64,000 bases of DNA from Streptococcus sp. Its GTDB lineage: Bacteria; Bacillota; Bacilli; Lactobacillales; Streptococcaceae. Position numbers and translations under genes: made by a program. The DNA is taken from NCBI GenBank assembly GCA_030528055.1, contig JAUMZQ010000011.1, forward strand, positions 1-64,000, read 5' to 3'. Every line of letters begins with the position of its first letter. Within the stretch, counting starts at the first letter, position 1. Positions 36,439 to 47,556 of the stretch are shown here, in pieces. The notes under the pieces were generated by a model. It saw only the letters and a program-made list of their open reading frames with translations, was not told the origin of the DNA and did no database searches.

Positions 36439-37125
36439 ATGATGAAATTTATAATTGATGAAAGTCTCACAGATCTTGGAATTAAAAATGTGGTCATTGG
36501 CGTCGCCAAAAATGTTGATCCACATGCTCCTTTATCCGCTTCATTTTTGGAAAAGCAAAAAGAAATGGAAAAGTGGGCTTTGAATTGCGACATAGATGAA
36601 GTATCTGATAGTTCAGTCATTCAAGGCTACAAAGATTTGTTGCAAAGCGTCGGACGCAGTGTCAAGAAGAATCCTCCTACTGTTTTGGCCCTCATTCGGA
36701 ATATTCGACGTCGTGGCTCTATCCCGCACATTAACAGTGTTATTGACATTTACAATGTTGAATCTTTGCATTCTTTATTAGCTATTGGTGGGCATGATTT
36801 GGATAAAATAGAGGAACAAATTGAGTTTACTGTTAGCCAAAAAGAAGACGTTTTTCTACCGATTTTATCTACGGAAAAACACGTTTCTCCCACAGATCAC
36901 GTTTATCGTGATAAAAAAGGGATTCTAGCATGGTTGGATGTTCGTGACGGAGAACATTATAAATTTGACGACGATACAAAAAATGCCATTTTTATTATTC
37001 AAGGAAATGCTCATACATCTGTTGAAATGCGTCTAGAAGCACTTAAGCGAATTGAAAAAGATTTGGCAGAATGTATGCCAAACTTGAAATTTGAAACGTA
37101 CGTCATTCATCCAGAAAAAGAATAA
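36439..37125 (+). CDS. B3/B4 tRNA-binding-domain protein, copy 1
   Basis: Free-standing protein of 228 residues resembling the B3/B4 domain of the phenylalanyl-tRNA synthetase beta chain, which there clears mischarged tRNA. Visible family pattern: SVGRSVKKNPPTVLALIRNI near 70 and HINSVIDIYNVESLHS near 97, then IQGNAHTS near 192. Whether it edits a mischarged tRNA is unknown. A second protein of the same family lies at 40115. AGGAGG precedes the tandem ATG codons. It points toward the convergent rhomboid gene. Confidence 0.75.
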   Translation: MMKFIIDESLTDLGIKNVVIGVAKNVDPHAPLSASFLEKQKEMEKWALNCDIDEVSDSSVIQGYKDLLQSVGRSVKKNPPTVLALIRNIRRRGSIPHINSVIDIYNVESLHSLLAIGGHDLDKIEEQIEFTVSQKEDVFLPILSTEKHVSPTDHVYRDKKGILAWLDVRDGEHYKFDDDTKNAIFIIQGNAHTSVEMRLEALKRIEKDLAECMPNLKFETYVIHPEKE

Positions 37126-37245
37126 TGTAAAAAAGTAGTTTATAATGCAAGAAGTGAGTTTCTTGTTTGAAAATATTTCAGCTCTAATAAAGAAAAACAA
37201 GACCATGCCTAGTAGCACATCCTGTTTTTTGTCATCCAAAGAATA

Positions 37246-37920
37246 TTAAAGTCTTGGGAGAAAAACCAATAAAATAGCCAATACAAGATACACTATTAAG
37301 GCTAACCAACTCCGTGTTTCTCCAAAAACCTTCCCTTCATAGCGAATAGGAAAAATAAAGGCACATAAGACTCCACCAACCAAGCCACCTAAGTGCCCAG
37401 CCAGACTAATTCCCGGTAAAAAACTAAATACAATATTGATTAGAAGCAACTCAAAGTAAGCTTTCCCTAAATGTTGAATCTCTGGATTTCTAGAAGCATA
37501 ACGGAGAGTAACAATTGTTGAAAATAATCCAAACAATGACGTTGAAGCTCCTGCCGAGATACTATCTGGGCTAAAAAATAGAACAAACAGATTGCCCATT
37601 ATTCCTGACAAGAGATAAACAACCAGAAAATTTAAGGAACCAAAAATACGTTCTGCTTGTTTCCCAACAAAGAAAAGCGTCAGACTATTCAGAAGAATGT
37701 GCTCTAGCCTAATATGAACAAAAATAGCTGCTACTATCCGCCAAATTTGACTAAATTCTTGGTTGATCTCTCTTCCATAAACACCACCAAAATCATAGAT
37801 TGTTTGTGATGTGGCCTCAAATGTACCACTTTGAAAGAACATCAACACAAAAACAAGAACTGTAATAATGATTAAACTACTTGTTACTGGATAGTCCTTA
37901 TCATAAATTTTAAACCGCAT
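37246..37920 (-). CDS. Rhomboid family intramembrane serine protease
   Basis: Six-helix membrane protein of 224 residues. The catalytic Ser lies in GASTSLFG near 137 and the catalytic His in LAGHLGG near 179, giving the Ser-His dyad. The residue after Ser is Thr rather than the usual Gly, a mild departure. In related streptococci a 5-formyltetrahydrofolate cyclo-ligase gene lies directly upstream; here the 116 bases before the next gene do not hold one. Confidence 0.88.
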   Translation of the reverse strand: MRFKIYDKDYPVTSSLIIITVLVFVLMFFQSGTFEATSQTIYDFGGVYGREINQEFSQIWRIVAAIFVHIRLEHILLNSLTLFFVGKQAERIFGSLNFLVVYLLSGIMGNLFVLFFSPDSISAGASTSLFGLFSTIVTLRYASRNPEIQHLGKAYFELLLINIVFSFLPGISLAGHLGGLVGGVLCAFIFPIRYEGKVFGETRSWLALIVYLVLAILLVFLPRL

Positions 37921-37999
37921 CGTTTCAAACCTCTTTTATATTCTACACTCCAACATCTTGATAATTCTATCTTTCAGTCATGTCCATTTATGTATAAAA

Positions 38000-38028
38000 A
38001 GAAAACAGTTGCTTTTATCCAAGCAACC
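38000..38028 (-). terminator. Terminator of the dapH-deacetylase operon
   Basis: GTTGCTT pairs with AAGCAAC and is followed on the minus strand by TGTTTTCTTTTT, just after the deacetylase stop. Confidence 0.7.
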
Positions 38029-38036
38029 AATCTTCT

Positions 38037-39164
38037 TTATTCATTCCCTTTTTTCTGCAGAAATTTCCCAATCTTCTCAATAGCAAAGGGCAATGCTGCC
38101 TCATCTGGACTCATTTTAGGATGATGAAGGGCAAAGGGGCTATCCACTCCTAGCCAGAACATCACACCTCTTGTTTTACTTAAGAGGTAACCAAAATCTT
38201 CTCCGGTCATCGCTGGCAAGATATCAATTAAATTAACATCTTTTTCCTTCTCGAAAAAATCCATCAATTCTGTTGCCAACACTGCGTCATTTTCTACTGG
38301 CAGATAGCCTCCCTGCCTCAACTCCAAGTCAATGGTTACTCCAAAAGCATGAGCAACACCTTCTGCTATCTCACGCACACGTTTTTGAGTTAACAAGTTC
38401 ATTTCTTGAGTCAAAGCTCGGATTGTTCCATGTAAGAAGGCGCTCTCTGCGATTACATTATTTGTTGTTCCTGCGTGCATGGAACCAAAGGTCACTACCG
38501 CTCCTTCTATTGGATCAACATTACGGCTCACAATAGTCTGGACTTGAGTTACAAAATAACTAGCTGCCACCAAAGCATCATTTGCCATATGTGGAAAAGC
38601 GGCATGCCCTCCATTTCCCTTAAAGGTCAAGCGAATCTCGCAAGTTCCTGCAAAGAGAGTCCCTGTGTTAGTAGCAATGTCACCAACTTTCAAATCTGGA
38701 CGCACATGCAAGCCATAAAATTCGTCTGGTATCCACTCTCCAAATGCTCCATCTTCGTACATCAGCATACCACCAGCTTTATTTTCTTCAGCTGGTTGAA
38801 AAAGAAATAGAACATTATTTTTAGGTCGGTTTTGAAGCACGGTTTCAAGCAAACCCAAGGCAATCGTCATGTGCATATCGTGACCACAGGCATGCATGCG
38901 TCCTTCATGCTCACTAACAAAATCTAAACCTGTTTCTTCTGCTATAGGTAAACCATCAATATCTGTCCGCCATCCGATTGTTTTACTAGATGCAGTTCCC
39001 TCTACAAAGACAAGAATTCCTGTTTGCCAAGTTCGGATTTTAACAAATTCTAATCCAGCAGTTAGACTACCGATAATTTCCATCAGATAGGTATGCGTTT
39101 TAAATTCTTCTAGACCGATTTCTGGGATTTGATGTAAAGTGCGTCGAATTGTCCGATAATCCAT
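38037..39164 (-). CDS. N-acetyldiaminopimelate deacetylase (M20 family)
   Basis: Metal-dependent amidohydrolase of 375 residues. Conserved metal-site motifs include [10 protein letters not shown] near 64, HACGHDMH near 91 and PAEENKAGG near 125. M20 relatives include hippurate hydrolases, but its place 12 bases after dapH points to N-acetyl-LL-diaminopimelate deacetylation in the acetyl branch of lysine and peptidoglycan precursor synthesis. Confidence 0.85.
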   Translation of the reverse strand: MDYRTIRRTLHQIPEIGLEEFKTHTYLMEIIGSLTAGLEFVKIRTWQTGILVFVEGTASSKTIGWRTDIDGLPIAEETGLDFVSEHEGRMHACGHDMHMTIALGLLETVLQNRPKNNVLFLFQPAEENKAGGMLMYEDGAFGEWIPDEFYGLHVRPDLKVGDIATNTGTLFAGTCEIRLTFKGNGGHAAFPHMANDALVAASYFVTQVQTIVSRNVDPIEGAVVTFGSMHAGTTNNVIAESAFLHGTIRALTQEMNLLTQKRVREIAEGVAHAFGVTIDLELRQGGYLPVENDAVLATELMDFFEKEKDVNLIDILPAMTGEDFGYLLSKTRGVMFWLGVDSPFALHHPKMSPDEAALPFAIEKIGKFLQKKGNE

Positions 39165-39176
39165 TCTATTTTCCTT

Positions 39177-39875
39177 TTAAAGTGTTCTCAAGGCATCTTC
39201 CAATGCCGTTTTTTGTTGAGTTTGTTCATCAATTTCTTTGATAATACGCGCTGGTACACCTGCGACAACGACTTTTTCGGGAACATCCTGAGTAACAACT
39301 GCTCCTGCTGCAACAACTGCTCCTGAACCAATTTGTACACCTTCAATCACAACCGCATTGGCACCGATTAACACATTGTCTCCAACACGTACAGGATCGG
39401 CACTAGCTGGCTCAATTACTCCAGCAAGAACAGCTCCTGCACCCACATGACTATTTTTTCCGACAATGGCACGTCCACCAAGAATTGCGCCCATGTCAAT
39501 CATCGTTCCATCACCGATTTCTGCACCGATATTGATGACTGCACCCATCATAATCACTGCATTGTTTCCAATTTCTACCTGATCACGAATGATAGCCCCA
39601 GGTTCAATCCGTGCATTAATAGTTCTTTTATCTAAAAGTGGAACTGCAGAATTGCGAGCGTCTTGTTCCACTACATAGTCTTTATTCTCTGTCAAACCTT
39701 TTAACAAGGGGGCAATTAAATCCCAATCACCAAATAATACATTCCCCAATTTTACAACGGAATCAGGAATCTCACCTGTTAATTCGCCTTCAAAAGTTAC
39801 CTTAACATTGGTACTTTTTTTAGCATCTGAGATAAATTGGATAATTTCTTGAGCTGTCATTTTTGTTGCTGACAT
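39177..39875 (-). CDS. dapH: Tetrahydrodipicolinate N-acetyltransferase
   Basis: Acetyl-CoA-dependent acetyltransferase of the diaminopimelate pathway. The N-terminal DapH domain is followed by left-handed beta-helix hexapeptide repeats ([20 protein letters not shown] and many like it) from about residue 90 to 200. I chose ATG at 39875 ([13 protein letters not shown]) because GAGGA lies six bases upstream; this gives 232 residues, the usual streptococcal length. Operon with the deacetylase. Confidence 0.93.
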   Translation of the reverse strand: MSATKMTAQEIIQFISDAKKSTNVKVTFEGELTGEIPDSVVKLGNVLFGDWDLIAPLLKGLTENKDYVVEQDARNSAVPLLDKRTINARIEPGAIIRDQVEIGNNAVIMMGAVINIGAEIGDGTMIDMGAILGGRAIVGKNSHVGAGAVLAGVIEPASADPVRVGDNVLIGANAVVIEGVQIGSGAVVAAGAVVTQDVPEKVVVAGVPARIIKEIDEQTQQKTALEDALRTL

Positions 39876-40072
39876 GAGTGTTCCTCGTTTCATAGATTAG
39901 TATTAAAAAATATTATAACATAAAACTGAATATCATGGTAATTGTAAAAATTATAGTATTTTTTGAACATCATGTGTAATGAAAAATAACTAGTAATAAC
40001 TCAATAGTAGACAAGTAGCCACAACTAGAACCTTTTCAAACTAATTCATAAACTATTCTATCGCTCTCACCT

Positions 40073-40100
40073 AAAAAGAACAGGTTCCCCTGTTCTTTTT
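40073..40100. terminator. Bidirectional terminator after the second B3/B4 gene
   Basis: AAAAAGAACAGG pairs perfectly with CCTGTTCTTTTT around TTCC. Confidence 0.85.
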
Positions 40101-40114
40101 AAAGAGCTAACAGC

Positions 40115-40825
40115 TTATTGTAGTTCCACTTTAGGATTTTCTTTAGTCAGATGAACAATCTGACCAGTTACTCCAAAATAATCAGTAATCAGCTGATGAA
40201 GCATTTCTGATGCCTCTTTAGCACGTAGTTTTTGATCGCTAGTAACTGCTTCAATAACCAATACAGCTTCTTTAGTATCTTCAGTCAACATTGTTCGTTG
40301 TGCCTCACGCCAATTTAAATTGCGACAAATTGCACCAGCATCATCATAATATATAATTTCTTCTTCCAAAGCAGGTGAATCCTCTTCTGCTCCCAATGGG
40401 AAAAAGGCTTCTCCTCCTTTTGCTTTCCCAAGATGCATATCCCCTTGTATGCAATTCACATCTTCTCCCCCACAAGGCAAACCATAAGAAAGGGAAATAC
40501 TGTTATATAAATCCACGAGAGGATTGATTGGAGAAAATTCTCGACCCTGACTCACTCGCTTCAATAGAGCTTCAATGGATGAGCGAGCACCTTTTTTAGT
40601 CTTAAATTTTGTAAATGCTTCACGCCACTCTTTAATAACATCATTTTGTGTAAAAGTATCTTCTTGGATAAAATTTTCAGCTTTCTTAGACGACTTCTTC
40701 AATAAATCTTGAAAATACTGTTTCTTATCTTCTTTAATAGCATTGTTTAAACCTTTTACACTAATAAGACTAATTTGAGCATCAGGGAAAATATCCCAAA
40801 AATTTTGATCAACAATTACATGCAT
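40115..40825 (-). CDS. B3/B4 tRNA-binding-domain protein, copy 2
   Basis: Free-standing relative of the PheRS beta-chain B3/B4 domain, 236 residues. It starts at MHVIVDQNFW because AAAGGAG lies six bases before that ATG. Family pattern: SSIEALLKRVSQGREFSPIN near 80 and NPLVDLYNSISL just after, then LPCGGEDVNCI near 115. It is a distant paralogue of the protein at 36439, and both end with an AKRASEM-like or LEALKRI helix region. It lies 76 bases after pgi in the same direction. Function is unproven; tRNA editing is possible by family. Confidence 0.75.
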   Translation of the reverse strand: MHVIVDQNFWDIFPDAQISLISVKGLNNAIKEDKKQYFQDLLKKSSKKAENFIQEDTFTQNDVIKEWREAFTKFKTKKGARSSIEALLKRVSQGREFSPINPLVDLYNSISLSYGLPCGGEDVNCIQGDMHLGKAKGGEAFFPLGAEEDSPALEEEIIYYDDAGAICRNLNWREAQRTMLTEDTKEAVLVIEAVTSDQKLRAKEASEMLHQLITDYFGVTGQIVHLTKENPKVELQ

Positions 40826-40901
40826 GGTGTTCTCCTTTAATGTTTCTATTTGCGCCATTCAATATGGCTAATTATTTTAGTTCAAATTTGCTAAACTATA
40901 A

Positions 40902-42254
40902 TTACAATCGGGCGTTTAATTCTGCTCCTAGTTCTTCAAAGCCAGGTTTTCCTAGTAGTGCAAACATATTTTTCTTATAAGCTTCTACACCCGGTTGGTC
41001 AAATGGATTGACACCATTAAGATATCCTGAAAGCCCAATAGCCAACTCAAAGAAATAGATTGTGTAACCAAGAGTATATTCATCTTGTTTTGGAAGTGTC
41101 AAGAAAGTATTAGGCACTCCTCCATCTGTGTGAGCTAGGAGGACACCATCGGTTGCTTTCTTATTAACAAAATCCACATCTTTACCCTGAATGTAACCAA
41201 GTCCATCTAAATCTTCCTCAAACTCAGGAATCAGGATATTCTTGCGTGCTGCTTCAACCCGAACAACTGTTTCAAATAAGTTGCGTGTTCCCTCTTGAAT
41301 GAATTGTCCAAGCGAGTGGAGATCTGTTGAAAAGTTAGCTGATGTTGGATAAATTCCTTTTTGGTCTTTTCCTTCTGACTCTCCAGCAAGTTGTTTCCAC
41401 CATTCACTAAAATATTGAAGAGAAGGTTCGTAGTTTGCTAATACTTCCGTCACATAACCTTTACGATAAAGGATGTTTCTCACAACAGCATACTGATACG
41501 AAGCATTTTCAGAAATAGTGCTTGAAGAGTAATCTTTACGTGCTTGATTGGCACCTTCCATTAATTTCGTAATATCTGCACCAGATGCAGCAATTGGTAG
41601 CAAGCCAACTGCTGTTAGCACTGTGAAACGTCCTCCAACACTATCTGGAACTACAAAAGTATCCCAACCATTTGCATCAGCTTCTACCTTAACAGCTCCT
41701 TTTTGGCGATCTGTTGTCGCATAAATGCGTTTGTTGGCTTCTTCTTGTCCATATTTCTTAATCAATAATTCCTTGAAAACACGAAAAGCAATAGCTGGTT
41801 CTGTTGTTGTACCAGATTTAGAAATAACATTGATAGAGAAATCTTTATCAGATACATAGTCTACCAAGTCAGCTAAATAACTAGATGAAATCGAATTCCC
41901 AGCATAGAGAATTTGAGGCGCTTTTCTTTCTTCCTTACTTTGTAGATTAACAAATGAACTGTTTAAAAAATCAATGGCTGCACGTGCTCCAAGGTAAGAA
42001 CCACCAATACCAATTACCACTAGTACTTCACTATCTGATTGGATTTTAGTTGCAGCTGTTTGGATGCGAGCAAATTCTTCTCTATCATAATCTTCTGGCA
42101 AATTCAACCAGCCTGTCATTTCTGCTCCGGGTCCTTCTCCACTTCTAAGCGCTATATCTGCCGCAGTCACTTGCATTTGTAAGTAATCAATCTCGTGTGG
42201 TGCTATGAACTTTCCAAGTAATTTTGAATAATCAAATTGAATATGAGTCATCAT
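40902..42254 (-). CDS. pgi: Glucose-6-phosphate isomerase
   Basis: Interconverts glucose 6-phosphate and fructose 6-phosphate. Family motifs: [14 protein letters not shown] near 80, the phosphosugar isomerase signature [10 protein letters not shown] near 145, and [16 protein letters not shown] near 290. The length is 449-450; two adjacent ATG codons follow GGAGG, and the second may be the true start. A good cre site lies about 70 bases upstream. Confidence 0.96.
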   Translation of the reverse strand: MMTHIQFDYSKLLGKFIAPHEIDYLQMQVTAADIALRSGEGPGAEMTGWLNLPEDYDREEFARIQTAATKIQSDSEVLVVIGIGGSYLGARAAIDFLNSSFVNLQSKEERKAPQILYAGNSISSSYLADLVDYVSDKDFSINVISKSGTTTEPAIAFRVFKELLIKKYGQEEANKRIYATTDRQKGAVKVEADANGWDTFVVPDSVGGRFTVLTAVGLLPIAASGADITKLMEGANQARKDYSSSTISENASYQYAVVRNILYRKGYVTEVLANYEPSLQYFSEWWKQLAGESEGKDQKGIYPTSANFSTDLHSLGQFIQEGTRNLFETVVRVEAARKNILIPEFEEDLDGLGYIQGKDVDFVNKKATDGVLLAHTDGGVPNTFLTLPKQDEYTLGYTIYFFELAIGLSGYLNGVNPFDQPGVEAYKKNMFALLGKPGFEELGAELNARL

Positions 42255-42322
42255 TTTCCTCCATTTTTTCTTTTCCTTTATGATAACGCTTTAGGGATAA
42301 ATAAGCAAGTGATTTCAATGTT

Positions 42323-42336
42323 TGAAATCGTTTACA
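42323..42336. promoter_or_regulatory. cre site upstream of pgi
   Basis: TGAAATCGTTTACA matches 13 of 14 positions of the CcpA-binding consensus TGWAARCGYTWNCW. Control of pgi by CcpA, positive or negative, is therefore likely. Confidence 0.6.
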
Positions 42337-42469
42337 TAAGTATTTTTATATTATTTTCAAAAAAGAAAATCATTCTCTTCAACTAAATAAATTAAAACAT
42401 AAATGGGAGCCTTATATAAACTCTATAATTTCAAACATCTCAAAACTAGTCATCTCTCTTCATCCTACA

Positions 42470-42549
42470 AAAAAAGAGCACACAGTTTAGAACGCTTAGG
42501 GCTGCTGGATTCCTCCCCTGACCCGCTTCACGTCAAACTGTTGCTCCGA
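42470..42549 (-). ncRNA. ffs: Small SRP RNA (4.5S-type)
   Basis: Signal-recognition-particle RNA of the short bacterial type. The minus strand holds the conserved tip: GGTCAGGGGAGGAA followed by CCAGCAGCCC, the Ffh-binding internal loops. GAGCAACAGTTT near the 5' side pairs with AAACTGTGTGCTC at the 3' side, and a T-run ends the RNA. A TATAAT lies at 42555-42560, seven bases from the likely start. Ends are approximate. The position downstream of tadA is familiar from other streptococci. Confidence 0.92.
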
Positions 42550-42591
42550 GAAATATTATAACATAAATTTTAAAAATTGAAAATCGTAAAT

Positions 42592-43059
42592 TTACTTTTT
42601 TCTTCTTTTTCTAAAAAAGTCTTGCATAATAGCCGCACATTCTTCTTCTAAAATACCTGATTCCACCTCGACTCTGTGATTTAAACGCTGATCCGTTAAA
42701 ATATCATATAAACTACCCGCTGCCCCAAATTTTTGATTTTTTGCACCATAAATCACTTTGGGAATTCTAGCTAAGCCAATGGCTCCGCTACACATCACAC
42801 AAGGCTCTATGGTCACAAACAATACCGTATCCAACAATCTCCAGTTCTTCTCGTGAATATTTCCAGCTTCAATAGCCATTATCTCTGCATGCATGGTCGC
42901 TCTCTGCAAGTTCTCTCTCGCATTATGCCCACGACTAATAATTTGACCGTTTTTTACTAACACACAACCAATCGGAATTTCGTCATGTTCTAAGGCGATT
43001 CTTGCCTCTTTCAATGCTTCACGCATAAATTGTTCTTTTTCTTCTAATGTATAATTCAT
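42592..43059 (-). CDS. tadA: tRNA-adenosine(34) deaminase
   Basis: Zinc enzyme converting A34 to inosine in tRNA-Arg(ACG). The active site reads HAEIMAIEAG near 58 and PCVMCSGAI near 87, giving His, Glu and two Cys. The length is 155, with a basic C-terminus. The ribosome site is weak. It lies upstream of the SRP RNA. Confidence 0.94.
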   Translation of the reverse strand: MNYTLEEKEQFMREALKEARIALEHDEIPIGCVLVKNGQIISRGHNARENLQRATMHAEIMAIEAGNIHEKNWRLLDTVLFVTIEPCVMCSGAIGLARIPKVIYGAKNQKFGAAGSLYDILTDQRLNHRVEVESGILEEECAAIMQDFFRKRRKK

Positions 43060-43176
43060 AATATCGTTCTAGCTTTCAATGGATTTTCACATACGAGCAT
43101 TCTCAACAAACAGGAAAACTACTCTGACAACTCATGGCAATCTTACTACTTGTTATTATAATGTTATTCAAAAAGA

Positions 43177-43198
43177 AAAGCCACTTTTATGTGGCTTT
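43177..43198 (-). terminator. Terminator after the LTA-synthase-like gene
   Basis: AAAGCCAC pairs with GTGGCTTT around a six-base loop, followed on the minus strand by TTTTCTTTTT, about 95 bases after the stop. Confidence 0.7.
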
Positions 43199-43291
43199 GG
43201 GAGATTTATTATGAAAAAGAAAGGTTTAGGTTTTTTATCAAACAAAGTTAAGAGTTCTTCATTTGAATGATTAAAGTATAATCCATACAAC

Positions 43292-45889
43292 TTAATCTTT
43301 CCTTAAGTCAGAAGAGGCTACTGGTACATCCTTTGTAGCCGATTCCTTATTTTTCTCCTTGGCAATTTCAAAAAATTCTGGCATATCTTTTAGATATCCG
43401 TTTCCGTTACTGATATCATATTGGATCAATTTTAAATCATCCGCAATTTTTTGTTGTTCTTTTGTTAATTTGGTTTTATCAATACTAGCATTGTGTAAAA
43501 TATCCGTCAATAGTGCATAATAAGGAGAAACTTTTAAATTATCATGTTCAAATAAAGTCGCAATAAAGTCACTTGAATTGATTTTTGGATAATCCAATTT
43601 CGTATCACTCTTATTATTCCAGATAAAGTAGTCTGTTAAATACTGACTTTCTGGATTTTCTTCAAACACACTTTCTGGGTACAAGCCTGGCAAATGATCT
43701 CCATAGAACACAACGGTAATATTCTTATCAATTTTAGAAAGTTCCTCAATAAAATGCTGAGTGGATTGGTCGGTGTGTTGTAACAATTTAGCATAATTTA
43801 CTAATTGTTCATTTTCTTCATCCGATAGTCCATCATTTGTAGCAGTCAATTCTTCTGGATTGGCTTCGCTCCACGGTACATGGTTTTGCATAGTGATAAC
43901 AGAGAAAAATTGACTTTGCGGAGTATTTGCTAGTTCCACTACTTTATTATAAACAGATTCGTCACTAACATTTACTCCTTCATATCCCATATCCTTCAAA
44001 CGATCTTTGGAGTCTACTAGAAAATAACGATGGTCAAATCCTAATGTTCTGTAGATATTATTTCGATTGTAGTTGTTTCCTCCAGAAGGGTGAACCACAA
44101 ATTTATCTTCATCAGAATAGAAATTACTAATTACTGGTCTGACTTTCATTTTTGGAAATACTTCAGAATATAAAACAGACACTGTATCATTATAATTATA
44201 GAAAGGTAATCCTGTTATCGTTTGGAATTCCATATTCGCTGTTCCACCACCGTAACCATCTGAATGCATCAACCCACTTGTCGTTCTCTCTTTCAAACTA
44301 TCAATATAGGGAATAGGATTTTGTGATAAAACAGTTCCAGATACTCTATCTGGGTTGGATAAACTTTCACTTAAAACATAGATAATGGTGTGATCCTCGA
44401 TTGAATTTTGCCTTGATTGATTGATTTCATCTGCTCTACGAGTGTATTTTTGAACTAGTTCTTTTATTGTTTTTTCACTATAATCATTTGGTCTTTCCAT
44501 CGTTTGGCTTGTCAACTGTTGCATCCAGACAAAGGATAACGAACGATAAGTGGCATTGGTGTAGAAGCCCATCCAGTTGATATCCACAAAATTATTAAGT
44601 TTTGATACTACTGGAATACCAGACAATATTTTTACTTTATGTTTGTGTTGAAAAACCTGAAATACAAAAAGGAAAGAACAAAAAATCGTTGCTAAATAGA
44701 TAAATCTTTTTTTATTAGTTAGATGCAATTTATCTTTTGGTAAAAATTTTATTTTTAGAAAAGCTAATATACAAAAAATAATAATAAAAATTACAATAAA
44801 GTTAGTAGTGTTTTTGTCTAGAAAACTGAGTAATAGCTTCGGCTCCTTCAACCATACCAAGTCAGTAACTAAAACTGGCTCATGTCTTAATCTTTGCTTT
44901 AACATGTTTGAGTAAGCTAAAATAACTCCAGTCAAAATAATGCAAAAAGAAGGAACTATGACACGATTAGATAACAGATAAATAAATACAAAGAGAAGCG
45001 TCAATACTCCTATCTGAAAATAAACAGCGCCCGGAAAAATATAGTAACCCAAAAGATCCGTATCTACTTGCACTCCGTATTGCAAAGCCCAATTTAGCAT
45101 AAAAGCAAAGAGCAAAGAGAGGCTTAAAACAGTTGATAGAGTGTATTCTCTTTTTAGTAGATGCTTGGTTCCATCCTTGACAACAAGAGTAATAACATAA
45201 GCAGTACAAAATCCTAGCAACAACTCTCCCAATAAGTAAATCAAATAGGAATTATAATCATGTAAATCGGAAAAATCAGCTACCGTTTTTTCTAGAACCA
45301 TCAAGAAATTCTTATCTGTTAAAAATAAAGAAGTTGATAATCCAGCAAAAAATAGTGTTTCATTAAAAGTATCCGTGTGGATAAATTTAATATATTTCAA
45401 AATAGAAAATCGACGATTTAACCAACTCAAAGCATAAGAAAGACCCAAAATAATGACTAGTATTCCTAAAAAATTTGTCTGAATAAAATCGTTTTTTGCA
45501 AAGTCCCAAAATTTAAACTTTGGATTATTAACATTCAAAGTTCCTTTGAGAAGATAAGAGATGATTAGGTATACTCCATATAAACAAACTGTATTTCTCA
45601 AAAAAATCTTTGTTATCCATTTTGAACCTAGGATAGATAAAAATATAATTCCTGCAACTAACAAATATATAGAAACTGTTTGCGATGTAGTAAATGATGA
45701 AGGAAGTTTTTCTAAACGATTGATTAAATTATAATTGACAGTGCTGTAAATCACTAGGAAAAAACTACTTAAGATCAAAAGTATCGTGATGAATTGATTT
45801 AAATATTCTTTTGTTCTCACGCGACGACCTGTTGTAGTCTTTTCTTTTTTCTTTTTATATAAGCTTTTAATAAAGTTCATGTTCTTCAT
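43292..45889 (-). CDS. LTA-synthase-family sulfatase-fold membrane protein
   Basis: Large membrane enzyme of 865 residues. A long N-terminal part (about 1-440) carries roughly ten or more membrane segments, more than the five of a classical LtaS. The C-terminal extracellular sulfatase-like domain has SESLSNPDR near 490, the likely nucleophile Thr in GGGTANMEFQTITGLP near 535, and the FYGDHLPG metal site near 716. Family members transfer phosphoglycerol or other phospho groups to glycolipids or wall polymers, so a role in the cell envelope is inferred. It stands alone between tadA and purA. Confidence 0.82.
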   Translation of the reverse strand: MKNMNFIKSLYKKKKEKTTTGRRVRTKEYLNQFITILLILSSFFLVIYSTVNYNLINRLEKLPSSFTTSQTVSIYLLVAGIIFLSILGSKWITKIFLRNTVCLYGVYLIISYLLKGTLNVNNPKFKFWDFAKNDFIQTNFLGILVIILGLSYALSWLNRRFSILKYIKFIHTDTFNETLFFAGLSTSLFLTDKNFLMVLEKTVADFSDLHDYNSYLIYLLGELLLGFCTAYVITLVVKDGTKHLLKREYTLSTVLSLSLLFAFMLNWALQYGVQVDTDLLGYYIFPGAVYFQIGVLTLLFVFIYLLSNRVIVPSFCIILTGVILAYSNMLKQRLRHEPVLVTDLVWLKEPKLLLSFLDKNTTNFIVIFIIIFCILAFLKIKFLPKDKLHLTNKKRFIYLATIFCSFLFVFQVFQHKHKVKILSGIPVVSKLNNFVDINWMGFYTNATYRSLSFVWMQQLTSQTMERPNDYSEKTIKELVQKYTRRADEINQSRQNSIEDHTIIYVLSESLSNPDRVSGTVLSQNPIPYIDSLKERTTSGLMHSDGYGGGTANMEFQTITGLPFYNYNDTVSVLYSEVFPKMKVRPVISNFYSDEDKFVVHPSGGNNYNRNNIYRTLGFDHRYFLVDSKDRLKDMGYEGVNVSDESVYNKVVELANTPQSQFFSVITMQNHVPWSEANPEELTATNDGLSDEENEQLVNYAKLLQHTDQSTQHFIEELSKIDKNITVVFYGDHLPGLYPESVFEENPESQYLTDYFIWNNKSDTKLDYPKINSSDFIATLFEHDNLKVSPYYALLTDILHNASIDKTKLTKEQQKIADDLKLIQYDISNGNGYLKDMPEFFEIAKEKNKESATKDVPVASSDLRKD

Positions 45890-45975
45890 AGTATAAATTA
45901 TCTAAATGGAAATAATCTATCTTTCTATCATTCAGTTATTAGAGTGTTCCATTACTTCTACTGTGGCAATAGATA

Positions 45976-47345
<1,370 letters not shown>

Positions 47346-47556
47346 AGAAAAATTTCTTATTTTTTCAAGATTGACGAAAAGGAAGCCAAGACTTCAACCA
47401 GATTATTGTAAATTTACTATTTTCAACTGTTAAGATAGCTTATTGAAGACGACTTTATAAAAAACAAACAAGATTATGATAAAAATGTAGCGAAAATTTG
47501 TTTTATGTCTTATTTTGTAATAAACTAGCATTATCAAGGGAAGAAGGTGCTTTACA

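Larger units (their letters stand above)
42255..42591. other. Intergenic region with pgi control region and SRP RNA
   Basis: 337 bases between pgi and tadA. It contains the cre site at 42323-42336 and the small SRP RNA at about 42470-42549. Nothing else was recognised. Confidence 0.7.

Noticed and set aside
37150..37180. Small CAAGAA/TTCTTG hairpin between the first B3/B4 gene and the rhomboid gene
   Set aside because: The stem is short and weak and the T-tract poor, so it was not called a terminator.
43211..43270. 19-codon ORF (MKKKGLGFLSNKVKSSSFE) after a GGGAG site, as a possible signalling peptide
   Set aside because: It lies in the 3' region of the LTA-synthase-like gene beside that gene's terminator, lacks the hydrophobic core of known short pheromones and has no partner regulator.
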